Positions 1-9,872 of a stretch of 21,386 bases of DNA are shown here, piece by piece (the stretch's first letter is position 1; each line of letters starts with the position of its first letter). The notes below the pieces were generated by a model, which ran no database searches, was not told where the DNA came from, and saw only the letters and a list, made by a program, of their open reading frames with translations. Location of the stretch: contig BDDC01001656.1 in the NCBI GenBank assembly GCA_001662425.1, positions 808-22,193 of the forward strand. Reading direction: 5' to 3'. The position numbers and the translations under genes were made by a program. Source of the DNA: Chlamydomonas sphaeroides (taxonomy: Eukaryota > Chlorophyta > Chlorophyceae > Chlamydomonadales > Chlamydomonadaceae).

Positions 1-3000
1 CATCCGCACCTGCTGTCAAACCTCACCATCGTCAGTACCGACACATCGGGGTGGGTGGCTGGAGGCTGGGGGCCATCCATTTGCCGGCAGACAGCAGGCG
101 CTAGCTCAGCTGACCCGTAATGCACTGCTTCCACACCCCCCCCCCCACAGATCGTCGCAAGGCTTGCTGCGGCTGCTCGGACCCGACCCGGCCTGGCGCT
201 CCCCCAGTGATTGCGGCACAGCCGCCCTCACTGCCAATGGCGTGCTCCTCGCCAACGCCTCCACACCAGCTGCCACCGACCCCGCTGCCCTGCTGCTCAA
301 CTGCGCCGGACCCGCTCGCGCGCTGTTCCGGGACGTCGATGGCTCTCTTTCGCTCTCGGCAGCTGCCCCCGGTCAGCCGGCAGCGCTGGTGGGCTCCTTC
401 CCTGCCGGGCCTCGACCGCAGCCGCTGGCTCAGGCGCCGCCCGTGCCCCCGGGCTCCGCAGCGTGCAGCCACCGGCCCGACCTGGGCTCCTACGTGTGTG
501 CTCTGGATCCGCCAGACGCTGACGTCACCGGCCCCGCTGGCGACACCAGCAGCCACCAGGCCCTCTCGCACGAGCTGCTGGTCATGGCCAGCCGCGATAC
601 GAACCTGCTGGTGGGTCGGGCGCCGGCTGCGATTGTGGGCTGCTTATGTTCTGGTGGGCGCGATGGCCGCCGCAGTATGGCGCAGTACGGCAGCCCGCAG
701 CCATCACCATGGCCTCATTCAACACGCCACCATGCCGACGCCGCAGGCACCCGACGCGCCGGTGGTGGTGCTCAACGTGTCCGGCTCGGCCGACGTGGTG
801 GTGCCCGCCATGGACCAGGTGCGGCCGCCAGGGGTGCGTGGCGCTGGGGGCATGGCACTGCCGGGCTGATGGTGCAGGGACGTACCGGTACCTGCTGCTG
901 GCCGCCCGGCCACCAGGGAGCAAGGCGCTGGGCCTGTGGCCCGCAGCGTCCCCAGCCTGGATTGGGCCGCCTGTGCTCAGTCGCCCAGGGGCATCGACGC
1001 CGCGCAAGCATCCGTCACACCGCGCTACCACCGATGGTGGTCGCCTGACCCGCCGAGCGCCTCGTCCCGCTCCGCCGCAGGGCTGGTGCTTTGAGGGGGG
1101 CGCGGCCTGCAGCAGCCGGCTCGCAGCCTACTGGGCGGCGCTGCCGACCGAGCACCCCGCGCACGTGACCTTCACGGGTGAGGCCGCTCAGCCCTCCGGT
1201 TCCGCCTCTCGCAAGCCGCAACCCGCCCTTGCCGCGGAGCGCCCACAGCCCCTCGTGCAGCCCCGGCGCGTGTGTGCACGACCATGCGCCGTGGAGCCGC
1301 GCCACCCAAGTTACGCCGCGGCGCCTGAACCCCCAATCCAACCCACACAGGCACGATGCCCCGGTCGCTGCAACTGTGGCTTCCCGCCGCCGGCCCAGCC
1401 GCCGAGCTGCTGCTGGTCTTCGACCTGCCGCCCTTTGACACCGCCCGCCGCTACGCATGGGTCCCTGGGGTCGGCCGGCTCGAGCCACTGGCCTCGCCGC
1501 CCTCGCTGGGCGACGGCGCGCCCCACGGCTCGCACCACTGGGACCCGGTGGCGCACCGGCTCAGCGTCAAGATGGCGGGAGGCGGCACCACCCTCGAGCT
1601 GCGGACAGAGGCGGCGGCCATTGTACGTGCAGCGGCCCCCAGGGGGCTGCCTGCCTGACACGGCCCCGCGTGCTGACAGCCCTGTGCCTTGTGACCAAGT
1701 CGGGCTCCTCACATGCCCTCGATACCCTGCCGGGCCTTTTGTGCCGCAGATTGTGTCCAACCTGTCCGTGGCGCTGGGCGCCTTTGGCCCCGACCAGCGC
1801 GCCGCCTTCCTGTCGCGGCTGCTCAACTCCAGCGGGCTACTGCCGTCGCAGCTTGAGCTGCTGGAGGTGACGTCACTTGCGGACGACACCGCCGCAGCCG
1901 CCGCTGCTCCCGGCGCCGGCGCCCGCCGCCGGCTGCAGGACGCGGTGCAGCCCCACGGCCCGCCGCTGCGCGCCCGGCTGCTGCAGGGCTCCGGTGCCGC
2001 ACCGCCGCTGCCGCCCGGCGGCGCCGTGATGGTGCAGGTGCTGATCTACCCGGCGCCCGCCGCCGTGCCACCGCTGCCCACCTACTGGCCGCCGCCGGCC
2101 CGCGCGCCGCAGCAGCTCACAGGTGCGCCGGGTTGGGTGCGAGGGACTCAGCCGCTGTCATGGCGTCCATTGCGCGTGCGGCCGGCGCCGCGTGCTTGGT
2201 ACCTTGGCGCCGCCTAGCAAGCTGGGGTGCGCGTTGCCACGTGCGCAACCGCCTGCTCGCTCTGCGCGCTGCTGGCTGTCCCGCTGCACCGCTTCACGCA
2301 ATGCGATGTGTCCCGCTGCTGCAGGCGACTTGGCGCTGGACGCGGGCAGCCTTGACGCCCACACACAGGTGCGCCGGGGGCAAGGCGGCGGCTCGCTGGC
2401 TGTTCGCATCCCACTCCCCACCCCTACGCACACCTGCCCCTGAAACACTGAAACACTGAAACACTTGAACACGCGTACCGGTACCTGCGGGATGCCCCCA
2501 GGCCCTGGTCCAGGCGGAGCTGTCGGCGCTGCCCCCAGACCAGCGCGCCGCTGCGGTGGAGGCGCGGCAGCGGCTGCAAATCGCCGCCATCGTCGCCGCC
2601 GCGGCCGCCGACGACGACGACACGCCCGGTGTCGCACCACAGCTTGCGCCGCCGGCGCCGCCGCCCGAGCCGCCGCCGCAGTCCGTCAGCGCCGCCTTTG
2701 TGGCGGACGTGGCGCGGGTAGGCAGCGTGGCTGCGTGCGCTGGGCCGGGGCGCAGTGCACCAGTGCTGCAATGCTGCCGCCATGGCATCCTGTGATAGCC
2801 GTGATAGGCATGGTCATGGCGCCAGCCGTGTGCTGCTTGCCGCACGTGTTCACCGTTGGCGTCTTGCTTGCGGGTGGCATGGCGCCCGCCTACGCTGCAT
2901 GCCCCGCTCCCCCGCTCCGTCCCGTTCCCTCCCACCAGGTCGGCGGCGCGCTGGCCTCCCCAGAGCTCACTCGCGGCCTGGGCTACAGCACCCTGGGCTT

Positions 3001-6000
3001 GCCGCGGCTCATGCGGTTCCTCGACCCCTCGGGCGTCAGCCTGCTGGACGACCCCGCCATTGGGCTGTGGCTGACGTCCGCATTCGACTCAGCCGTCACG
3101 GCGAACGCGGCGGTCGCGGGCGCCGCCGTGCCGCCACCGCCACCACCACCGCCGCTGGCCGGCGGCGCCTCGCCCGCGCCTGCAGCAGGCGGTGGCGCCG
3201 ACGGCCCCGGACCGGCGTCACCGCAGCCGGGCGCCGACACTGGCAGCCCGCAACTGGGCCAAGGCGAGCTGGGCAGCGGCAGCGGCAGCGGCAGCCCAAC
3301 GCCAGCGGCTGAGAGGGCCGGTGCCGGCACGAGTGGTGGTGATGGCGGCGGCGGCGTCAACGTGCGAGTCGTCGTACCAACCATCATCTTAAGCGTGGTT
3401 GCGGCGGTGGTGGTGCTGGCGGCCTTCGGCTACGCCGTCGCCCATCGCCGACGGCACCGACAGCAGCGCAGCGCCTCGGCCGATGGCGCGCTCACCGCCG
3501 CGGGCCGCGACGCCGCCTCCTCAGCCAGCGGCACCTCACAGGGGCCGGGGCAGCGGGCGGCAGCCAGCGGTCCCACGTCGTGGGCGGTGCGGCGCTCTAG
3601 CTTCTCCGTGGCGTCCCGCGCAAACAATCTTGTGTACGACAACCCCATGGCGGTTGACATTGTGTTGGATGACGTGGAGGCCGATGCCGGCGGCGGCCGC
3701 CGGGAGCTGCCGCTGCGCGACGCCGACGCCTGGGCGCCGCCGTCGCCACGGCGCACGCTGACGGCGACTGCGTCGCGCACGCAGGGGCCGGCCAGGCCGG
3801 GCCTGGGCCTTGCCGGCAGTCACGACGCACCGCCGCCGTCACCGAGGAGCAGCAGCGTGCTGCCGACTGCCTTTGCAGCCGCCCCGGCCAGCGGCCTGTC
3901 GAGGCTGCCCTCTTCCCAGGCGCCGCCATCGCCCTTCGTCGTCGCCGGCCGCAGCTCATCGATGTCGGTGTCGCGGCGCAACAGCGGCGCCGTCGTGCCG
4001 GCGCCGCTGCCGGCCGGCGCCGCCAGCGCGCCCGGCGACGACCCCGTCGTGGCGGCGTTGGAGGCGGTCGCGGCGGCTGAAGCCGCTGCGGCGGAGGCGC
4101 GGGGTTCGGTGGTTAGCCGCGAGAACTCATTCCTGGGCCTGCCCTTGGCGCTCAGTCGGCTGGGGCGCTTCGCCTCCGCCACCTCGGGCTCCGTCTCGCC
4201 GCTGGCCCAGCTGCGGAGCCAGAACTTTGGCGACACCACGCAGACGGCTCCTGGCGGCGCCATCCACGGCACCGCCGACCCGCTGGCTACGGCCGCTTCC
4301 GCCGGCGCCCGCGAGCGAGGCAGCGGCGGCCGGCCGTCGCCGTTGGGCCCGCTGCCGCCATCGCCAGTGCGCAGCGGATGGAGCTCAAGCCTTGGCGGCC
4401 ACGACGCCAGCGGACGGCCGCCGCTGCCGCTGCAGCGGCCCCGCTCGGGCCGTGCCGACGGCTCGAGCCGCTTCTCGCCCTCCGAGGGTGGCGGCGTGCG
4501 TGTGCTGCCGGGCCCCAGCTCGGGCCACCGCCAGTCCAACCTGGGGCTCGGATCGCAGCGCTACGACCGTTCGTCGCCGTCAGAGCGCGCGGGCGGCTCG
4601 GCGCCGGTGGAGTTTGTGCCGACGTCCCAGCGGACGTCGCCGTCGGAGCCGGCGGCGGCGCCGTCAAGCGGCGCGAGCGTGCTGCAGCCGGCCGCCTCAC
4701 CGGAGTTCCCGCGCGTGCAGCTGGTGCTGCCGCGAGGCATGCAACGGCCGCCATTGTCGACGGTGGCGACGGCTGCGGCGACGGCGACGGCGGTGCGTTC
4801 GCATGGAAGCGACGACGATGCTGTGCTTGGGCTGGCGGCGCCGCTAGCGCCGAGCCAAGCGGCAGCGGCGATGGCAGCCAGAGCACCGCCAGTGCCCAGG
4901 CCGTCGCTGCTGTCCCGACTGTTCCCATTCAGCCGCACCCGGCGCATATCCCTGGCGGCGCCGCCGCCCGCCGCCGACGCAGAAGCCGACACGGACGCCA
5001 GCGTGCGCGGCCATGCCGCCGCGCGGCTCCACTCCCTCCGCCGCACCGCCAGTGCCATGGAACCGTGGACGCGCGCGGCCGCGTTGGCTGCGACGGCGTC
5101 GGCTGGTGCCGAGGGCTCGCAGCCGCTGTCGGTCGCCGCCAGGCTCCGGGCCTGGAGCCGGGCCGCAGGCTCTGTCAGCCAAGGTCCCGGGCCGGGCATG
5201 GCTGGGGAGCTGCCGCTCGCCGCCGACGGCAGCACGGTGGGCAGCGCCGAGGTCGCTGCGGCCGCGCCGCCGCGCCGGGGCTGGTCCGCACATCTGCGGG
5301 GCTGGGGCAGGGCCGCGACCGGACGGGCCTCGTCCACGGCGCCAGACGCCGCATCGCTGCCAGCTCCGGAACCGGCAGCCGCTGCGGCTTCGGCCACTGA
5401 GGCTGCTAGCCCCAAATCTCCTCCAGCCCCGGGACCGGGACCGGCTGTGGACCCAGCCCCAGCCGCGGCGCCTGCCTCGGATCCGTCTCCTGGCGACGAC
5501 GGCGCTGCAGGTCCGCCCGAAGAGCCGGACCACCCATCCGCGGCGATCGCGGCAGCGTCGCCGCCGCCGCCGCAGCCAGAACGGCAGCCCGGCGACGCGG
5601 CCCAACCAAGCGGCACTGAGCTACCTCAGCTGCAGGCGCAGCTTGGGCACGAGCACGAGGCCCTACAGCCGCAGCCGCAGCCGCAGTCGCAGCCGCCGCG
5701 CGACCTGGCACACCCCGCCGCCGCTGACCCCACCGTGGTGATGGCGGCGGCGGCAGACGACTCGGCACGGGCGCTGGCGGTGGCGGCGGCAGCGGCCACC
5801 GCGGCAATCTCTGCTGCAGAGACGGCTGGCGACGCCGCTGGAGCCGGAGAACCAGTCACAGGTTCGTCTGCTGCCGATCAGGGTGCGGCACGCGATGCTG
5901 CAGAGGAGCGCACCTCGGAGTCGCCGGAGCCGCGGGCGGCGGCGCCGCTCGAGGCCCCCCCAACGTCAGGCCCAACCGTGGCAACACCTGCTACAGCTTC

Positions 6001-8697
6001 CTCTTCTGCAGCAGCGCCAGCGGCCGCGACACCGGCGGCGCCAGCAGCCGCGGCACCGGCAGCGCTGGCAGCAGCCGTGGCGGCGCCGTCGGTCGTCGCC
6101 CGCGTGTCTGCCTGGGTGCGCGGGCTGTGGCCGTGGCGCCGTCGCGGTGCAGTGGAGGAGCGGGTGGCGATGCCGCCGGCCCCGCCAGCGACGGCGGTGG
6201 CCAGCGCAGGCGCAGGCACCGGCAGTGGCCGCTTCGATGCGGGCTTCTCCGCAGGGTACACGGCTGCCATGGCTAGTGCCGCGGCTGCTGCTGCTGCTGC
6301 GGACGCCGCCCCGGCAGACCAGCCAGCTGGCGGCACCGCGGCGTCAGATGGCACCCCAGCGGCGGCGGTGGCGGAGCCGGCGCCGCCGTCACAGCTGACG
6401 CCGGAGGCGCTGGGCGATGGCCCACTGTGTGGACCAGAGGCTGCCAGCGAGCCAACGGCAGCACCCAAGGGTTTGCGGTCGGAGACAGACGACCTGCATG
6501 CTTCGGCTGAGGCGGCCTGGGCAGCGGCCGCCGCCACCGCACGCGCGGCGGCGGCGGCGATGGCCGGTGGCACCGGGCCCGCGCCGGCGGCCGCGCCGGC
6601 GTCATTGCCGCCGCTGGCCTCTGGGCTGCGTGGCGGTAAGGGCGGGTACCGGCCGCCGCGCCTGCCACCGTTGGCGGCAACAGCGACGGGCGCTGCGTCG
6701 CCAGCGGCATCGCCGCGGGTCCGCTTTAGTGACGATCCAGCAAGCGGCGCCGCCGCCGGGCCCGCTGCTGCCGGCCACCTAGGCGCTGCAGTGGCTGACG
6801 CGGACGCTGCCGCTTCTGCGCCGATGGAGCGGAAGCGCGACAGGCGTCAGACGGCGGAGGCGGAGCAGCCGCAGCGCCGGCGCCGGCGTGGCCAGCGCAG
6901 GAGCAGCAGCAGCGCAAGCGACAGCGAGCGCGGACGCGGCAGCGGCGCGGTTCAAGCTGCTGCGGTGGCGGCGGACCAAAGCGGTGCGCCCTGCGCTGCT
7001 GTCGGCGCCGCTGACGATGTGTTTAGCGACGATGACGAACATAGCGGCGGCAAGGTGAGCCACCTGACAAGGCTCGCGCCGCCGGGCATGGCGTGCATTG
7101 GCCCCATGCATGCTTGCTTGCCGTCTGATCTGGTGCGCCACCGATTGCGTGTTATCTCCAGGCTTCGCTCCTCAGTGCCTCAGTGCCGCAGTCAAGAGGC
7201 ACGCCGCGCCCGACCCTGCCTGACCCCGAGACCCTCGCCCCTGGTCCTCCTGGTCCGCAGGCGTCGGGAGCGCGCCCCGGCGCTTCCGCTGACGACGACG
7301 AGGCGCTGGGCATTGTTGACGACGACGAGGGAAGCGACGGCGAGGTGGAGTGGGGCGCCGACCTGGGGCCAGGCGTGCAGGCTGGCGGCGCCGTCGGCGG
7401 CCTGGCCCGCCGCAGCGCGCGCTCTGGGAGCCGCTCGGCGGTGCTGCGGCCGCTGACGGCGTCGGCCGCAGATGTCGCGGCGGCAGCCGCCGCGGCAGCG
7501 GCGGCAGCGGCGGCGGCGCAGTCGGCGCGCCCGCGCACGGCGGCGCAGCTGGCGCCGTCAGCCGCCAAGGTGGTTGCCGCCGCTGCCGCACGGGCGACGG
7601 CGGCGCCGCGGGCGCAGTCCGCTCACACGGGTCCTGTGCCTGCACACGCCGCCGCCTCTGGAGCAGAGGCGCTGCCGCCGCGGACCAAGGCAGCGAAGGC
7701 CTCCACACCGCCCCCGTCGCAGCCGGTGCCGCCGCTAGCCAAGGCGCCGGCGGCGCCCCTCACCAAGATGAAGGCAGCAATCCATCCGCCGCCGCCGCAA
7801 CCGCCGCAATCGCAGGGCGGGCCCGCTGCCCAGCCCGCACCTCCAGCCTCGCAGCCAAGCGCAGGGCCGTCGACGGCAGCGAGGGCCCAAGCCCCGCGGC
7901 CGCCCGCGGCTCCGCGCCCGGCGGCGCCGGCGGCCGAGGCAGGTGTCCTGGCGGCGAGGTCCCAGACGGCCGCGCTGCCGCTGCCGCCCGCTGTGACTCG
8001 GCTCCTGGAGCGGGGCGGCCGGCCCGCCAGCGCTACCGTCATGGGCGCTGCCATCGCCGCCAGGGACGCGTACTCCTCCGCCAACGAGGCCGCGGCGGCG
8101 GCGGCCGCCGTCTCCGCCGCCGCTTGCCGGGCGCTGCAGCGCGCCGCGGCGTCAGCGTCGCCTTCTAGGCCGCCGCCACAGCCGGCGCCGCAGCCGGCGG
8201 CCGAAGGCCCATTGCGGGCCTGGGCGCCGGCTGAGGTCTCGGGCGCTGCAGCGCAGACGGCTGAGGCGCCTGCCGCGGCCCGTCTCGCGAGCACGAACGT
8301 GAGCTCAAGCCCTCGTCCTGGCGCGTCGGAGGCCACCGGTAGCAGAAAAGGCGCGTCAGCGCCCAGCCGAGCTAGGCCGGTGACGGCCGGAGCGGCGGCG
8401 CCAGCGCCTCCCGTCGCCGCCGCCGCTGTCGGTGGAGGCCCTGGGCCTGGATCCAGCAGCGGCCCCGGCAGGGCCGGGCCCTCGCGGCCGGCGGCCCCGA
8501 GCGTGAGCACAAGCGCGGGCCCTTCGGCGCCGTCGGGGCAGCCGGACCAGGCGCCGGCGCCCAAGGCGGCTGCCCGGCAGCTGGCGCCGGAGGAGCGGGC
8601 TGCCAGGGCCGCGCAGCGCAAGGCGCGGCAGGAGCAGCTAGAGCGAGCTGCCAGGGTGGCTCGCTCGGCTGGCTCGCCCTCTATGGGCGGCTACTAG
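1..8697 (+). CDS. Fibrocystin-L (PKHD1L1)-like type I membrane protein, 3' part, with giant disordered cytosolic tail
   Basis: Partial at the 5' side. Exons: 1-50, 151-610, 747-818, 1081-1177, 1351-1622, 1750-2122, 2325-2368, 2502-2717, 2939-7054, 7162-8697 (stop TAG). All have GT/AG borders and agree in phase, giving 2411 visible residues. Residues 1-456 follow the order of the C-terminal PKHD1L1 ectodomain: a DVDGS motif (78-82), paired cysteines, a GWCF segment (195-198), a beta-rich segment with LSVKMAGG and LELRT, then the LSVALG/LLPSQLELLEV segment. Five N-x-S/T sequons suit an extracellular location. After Pro-rich sequence comes one transmembrane helix (about 676-694, TIILSVVAAVVVLAAFGYAVA) followed by HRRRHRQQR, a stop-transfer signal. 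The remaining roughly 1,700 residues are Ala/Pro/Ser/Gly-rich and look intrinsically disordered, with short RRxS sites, a basic cluster and acidic patches. Family members are single-pass surface proteins, several linked to cilia or stereocilia; a ciliary or surface role here is inference. The third exon (747-818) is the least certain. Confidence 0.75.
3380..3466 (+). other. Transmembrane helix and stop-transfer signal of the fibrocystin-L-like protein
   Basis: Nineteen or so uninterrupted hydrophobic residues (ending AAFGYAVA) are followed directly by an Arg/His-rich stretch. This is the only strongly hydrophobic span in the visible protein, so it divides a sequon- and cysteine-containing ectodomain from a cytosolic tail. 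The upstream linker (about 3120-3355) is Pro/Gly/Ser-rich, including a run of eight prolines. Confidence 0.85.
7055..7161 (+). other. Last intron of the fibrocystin-L-like gene (107 bp)
   Basis: Donor AAG|GTGAGC and acceptor TTATCTCCAG|GC. Splicing joins an acidic SDDDEHSGGK segment to the frame ending at the TAG at 8695-8697. The intron has no stop in the incoming frame, but its length is not a multiple of three. A retained copy would therefore continue in another frame to a stop at 7454-7456 and replace the last 511 residues by about 133 others. Confidence 0.75.
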
Positions 8698-8839
8698 GAC
8701 AGGGTAGACGTCGGGGAGGAGCGTAGAGGCCAAGACTAGCGTTGGAGCAGTGGACGCGGAAGGCGTGCCGCCCGCCGTGCGGCTAGAATGATGGCAGGTG
8801 GAGCAGCGGCAGGACGGGCAGAAGGATCACTTGCGGCAC

Positions 8840-8844
8840 TGTAA
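8840..8844 (+). terminator. Possible TGTAA poly(A) signal, proximal
   Basis: TGTAA lies 143 nt after the stop codon of the fibrocystin-L-like gene. TGTAA is the usual polyadenylation signal in Chlamydomonas-type algae. A second copy follows at 9206, so this one may be unused or alternative. Confidence 0.4.
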
Positions 8845-9205
8845 ATGAACTGGAGCGCGTGACGAAGCGTGTGCATGTACTGCATCGAGTGACCACAAGT
8901 ACGTTAGCACTGACAAGTGTGTAGTGCGAGTCCATGCAGCACGTGCCGCGTGTTTAGTATGTAGGTGTAGCTAGCTGTAGCTGAAGCATGTACGGAGCTA
9001 GCACTGGCGTGAGGTAGTAGCAGGCCGTAGGCAGCAACGGCGGGCGTGCCGAGTGTGCGCGGTGTAGGCGTGGGCGGGACAGCAGGGGCAGGGGCCACTG
9101 TTGGGTGCGCGGTCGACGGCTGACGTCGCGCTGATGAAAGCGGCGAGTGCAAGGCGGGCCAGCGCGAGGCGAGGCGTGGCGTACAGCACGTGTATGCCAA
9201 CATGC

Positions 9206-9210
9206 TGTAA
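9206..9210 (+). terminator. TGTAA poly(A) signal, distal, of the fibrocystin-L-like gene
   Basis: TGTAA in CATGCTGTAACGCG would give a 3' UTR of about 520-530 nt, a common length in these algae. The stretch 8698-9205 has no supported coding sequence and reads as 3' UTR. Confidence 0.55.
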
Positions 9211-9250
9211 CGCGCCGCGAAAGTGTTCATCGCCCCGCTTGCCTTCCGTA

Positions 9251-9290
9251 GCGGGAACCGGCCGCATATCCCGTAACGGGGAACGGCCGC
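9251..9290 (+). repeat. Short imperfect direct repeat with a small hairpin between copies
   Basis: GCGGGAACCGGCCGC at 9251-9265 recurs as ACGGGGAACGGCCGC at 9276-9290. Between and overlapping them, CCCGT-A-ACGGG (9270-9280) can pair as a 5-bp stem. It lies between the converging 3' ends of two genes; no function is evident. Confidence 0.4.
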
Positions 9291-9508
9291 GCACACGCAC
9301 GCGGCAGCCCTGCAGGCTGCAGCCGCGCGCCATCAGGTCACCGCCTTGGCCTGGTCGGGAATCGCGGCAAGGGGGTGAGAGGCCGAGGGTTGCAAGCAGG
9401 TGAAGACAGGCACCGCGTGCCCCGCCGTGTGAGGTGACTACCTGTGGAGCTGCATGCGCACGCTCTCACTCGCTCGGGCAACGTTGACCTCAAGGCAATG
9501 CGCACATG

Positions 9509-9513
9509 TTACA
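9509..9513 (-). terminator. TGTAA poly(A) signal of the KH gene
   Basis: On the - strand the context is GTGTGTGTAACATG. I found no other TGTAA between the KH stop codon (10955-10957) and this site, which implies a 3' UTR of roughly 1.45 kb. That is long but not unusual for a regulatory RNA-binding protein. A non-canonical signal closer to the stop cannot be excluded. Confidence 0.45.
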
Positions 9514-9709
9514 CACACGCACCGCAGCTACGCAGTGCCAGCTGCCGCCACGCTACACAAATGCACGGGCTGGCGGTCTCCCGGGCTGTTTGGTCTGCCG
9601 GGCTGTCTGCAGCCCTGGCACAAGCGCCGTGACGCACGCTAGCGGGCGTGCGCATGAACCGCCTGCTGGGCGCACCCGGCAGGCATGCCTCGCGCAAAGA
9701 TACGGCTCC

Positions 9710-9872
9710 AGGCGACAGACACACCCACACACAGGAACCTGGTCGGCGCTACCGGCGGCCTCCTGCATGCCTTGCGCCGAGATGCCGCCCGGACGGCTCA
9801 TGCACACGCACCAAAGCTCCGGCACACACACACAGGGGTCCATGTCCGTGCACAAGACACACGCACACGAAT
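9710..9872 (-). repeat. CA/TG-rich simple sequence in the KH gene's 3' UTR
   Basis: Several CA-rich blocks on the + strand (about 9717-9735, 9801-9810, 9823-9834, 9857-9869). The longest is an uninterrupted (CA)6 at 9823-9834. In the KH mRNA these read as UG-rich elements. Confidence 0.7.

Noticed and set aside
646..2217. Long + strand frame running through introns of the fibrocystin-L-like gene, including the stretch YRYLLLAARPPGSKALG near 882-932
   Set aside because: It crosses well-supported GT-AG introns in a frame different from the family-matching exons, and its sequence is Arg/Pro/Cys/Trp-rich as in out-of-frame GC-rich DNA.
4561..5616. 351-codon - strand open frame across the fibrocystin-L-like tail, and similar ones (for example 7623-8621)
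   Set aside because: Antisense shadows of Ala/Gly/Pro codon runs: GC-rich repetitive coding sequence leaves other frames free of stops. No domain, and no splice or start context of its own.
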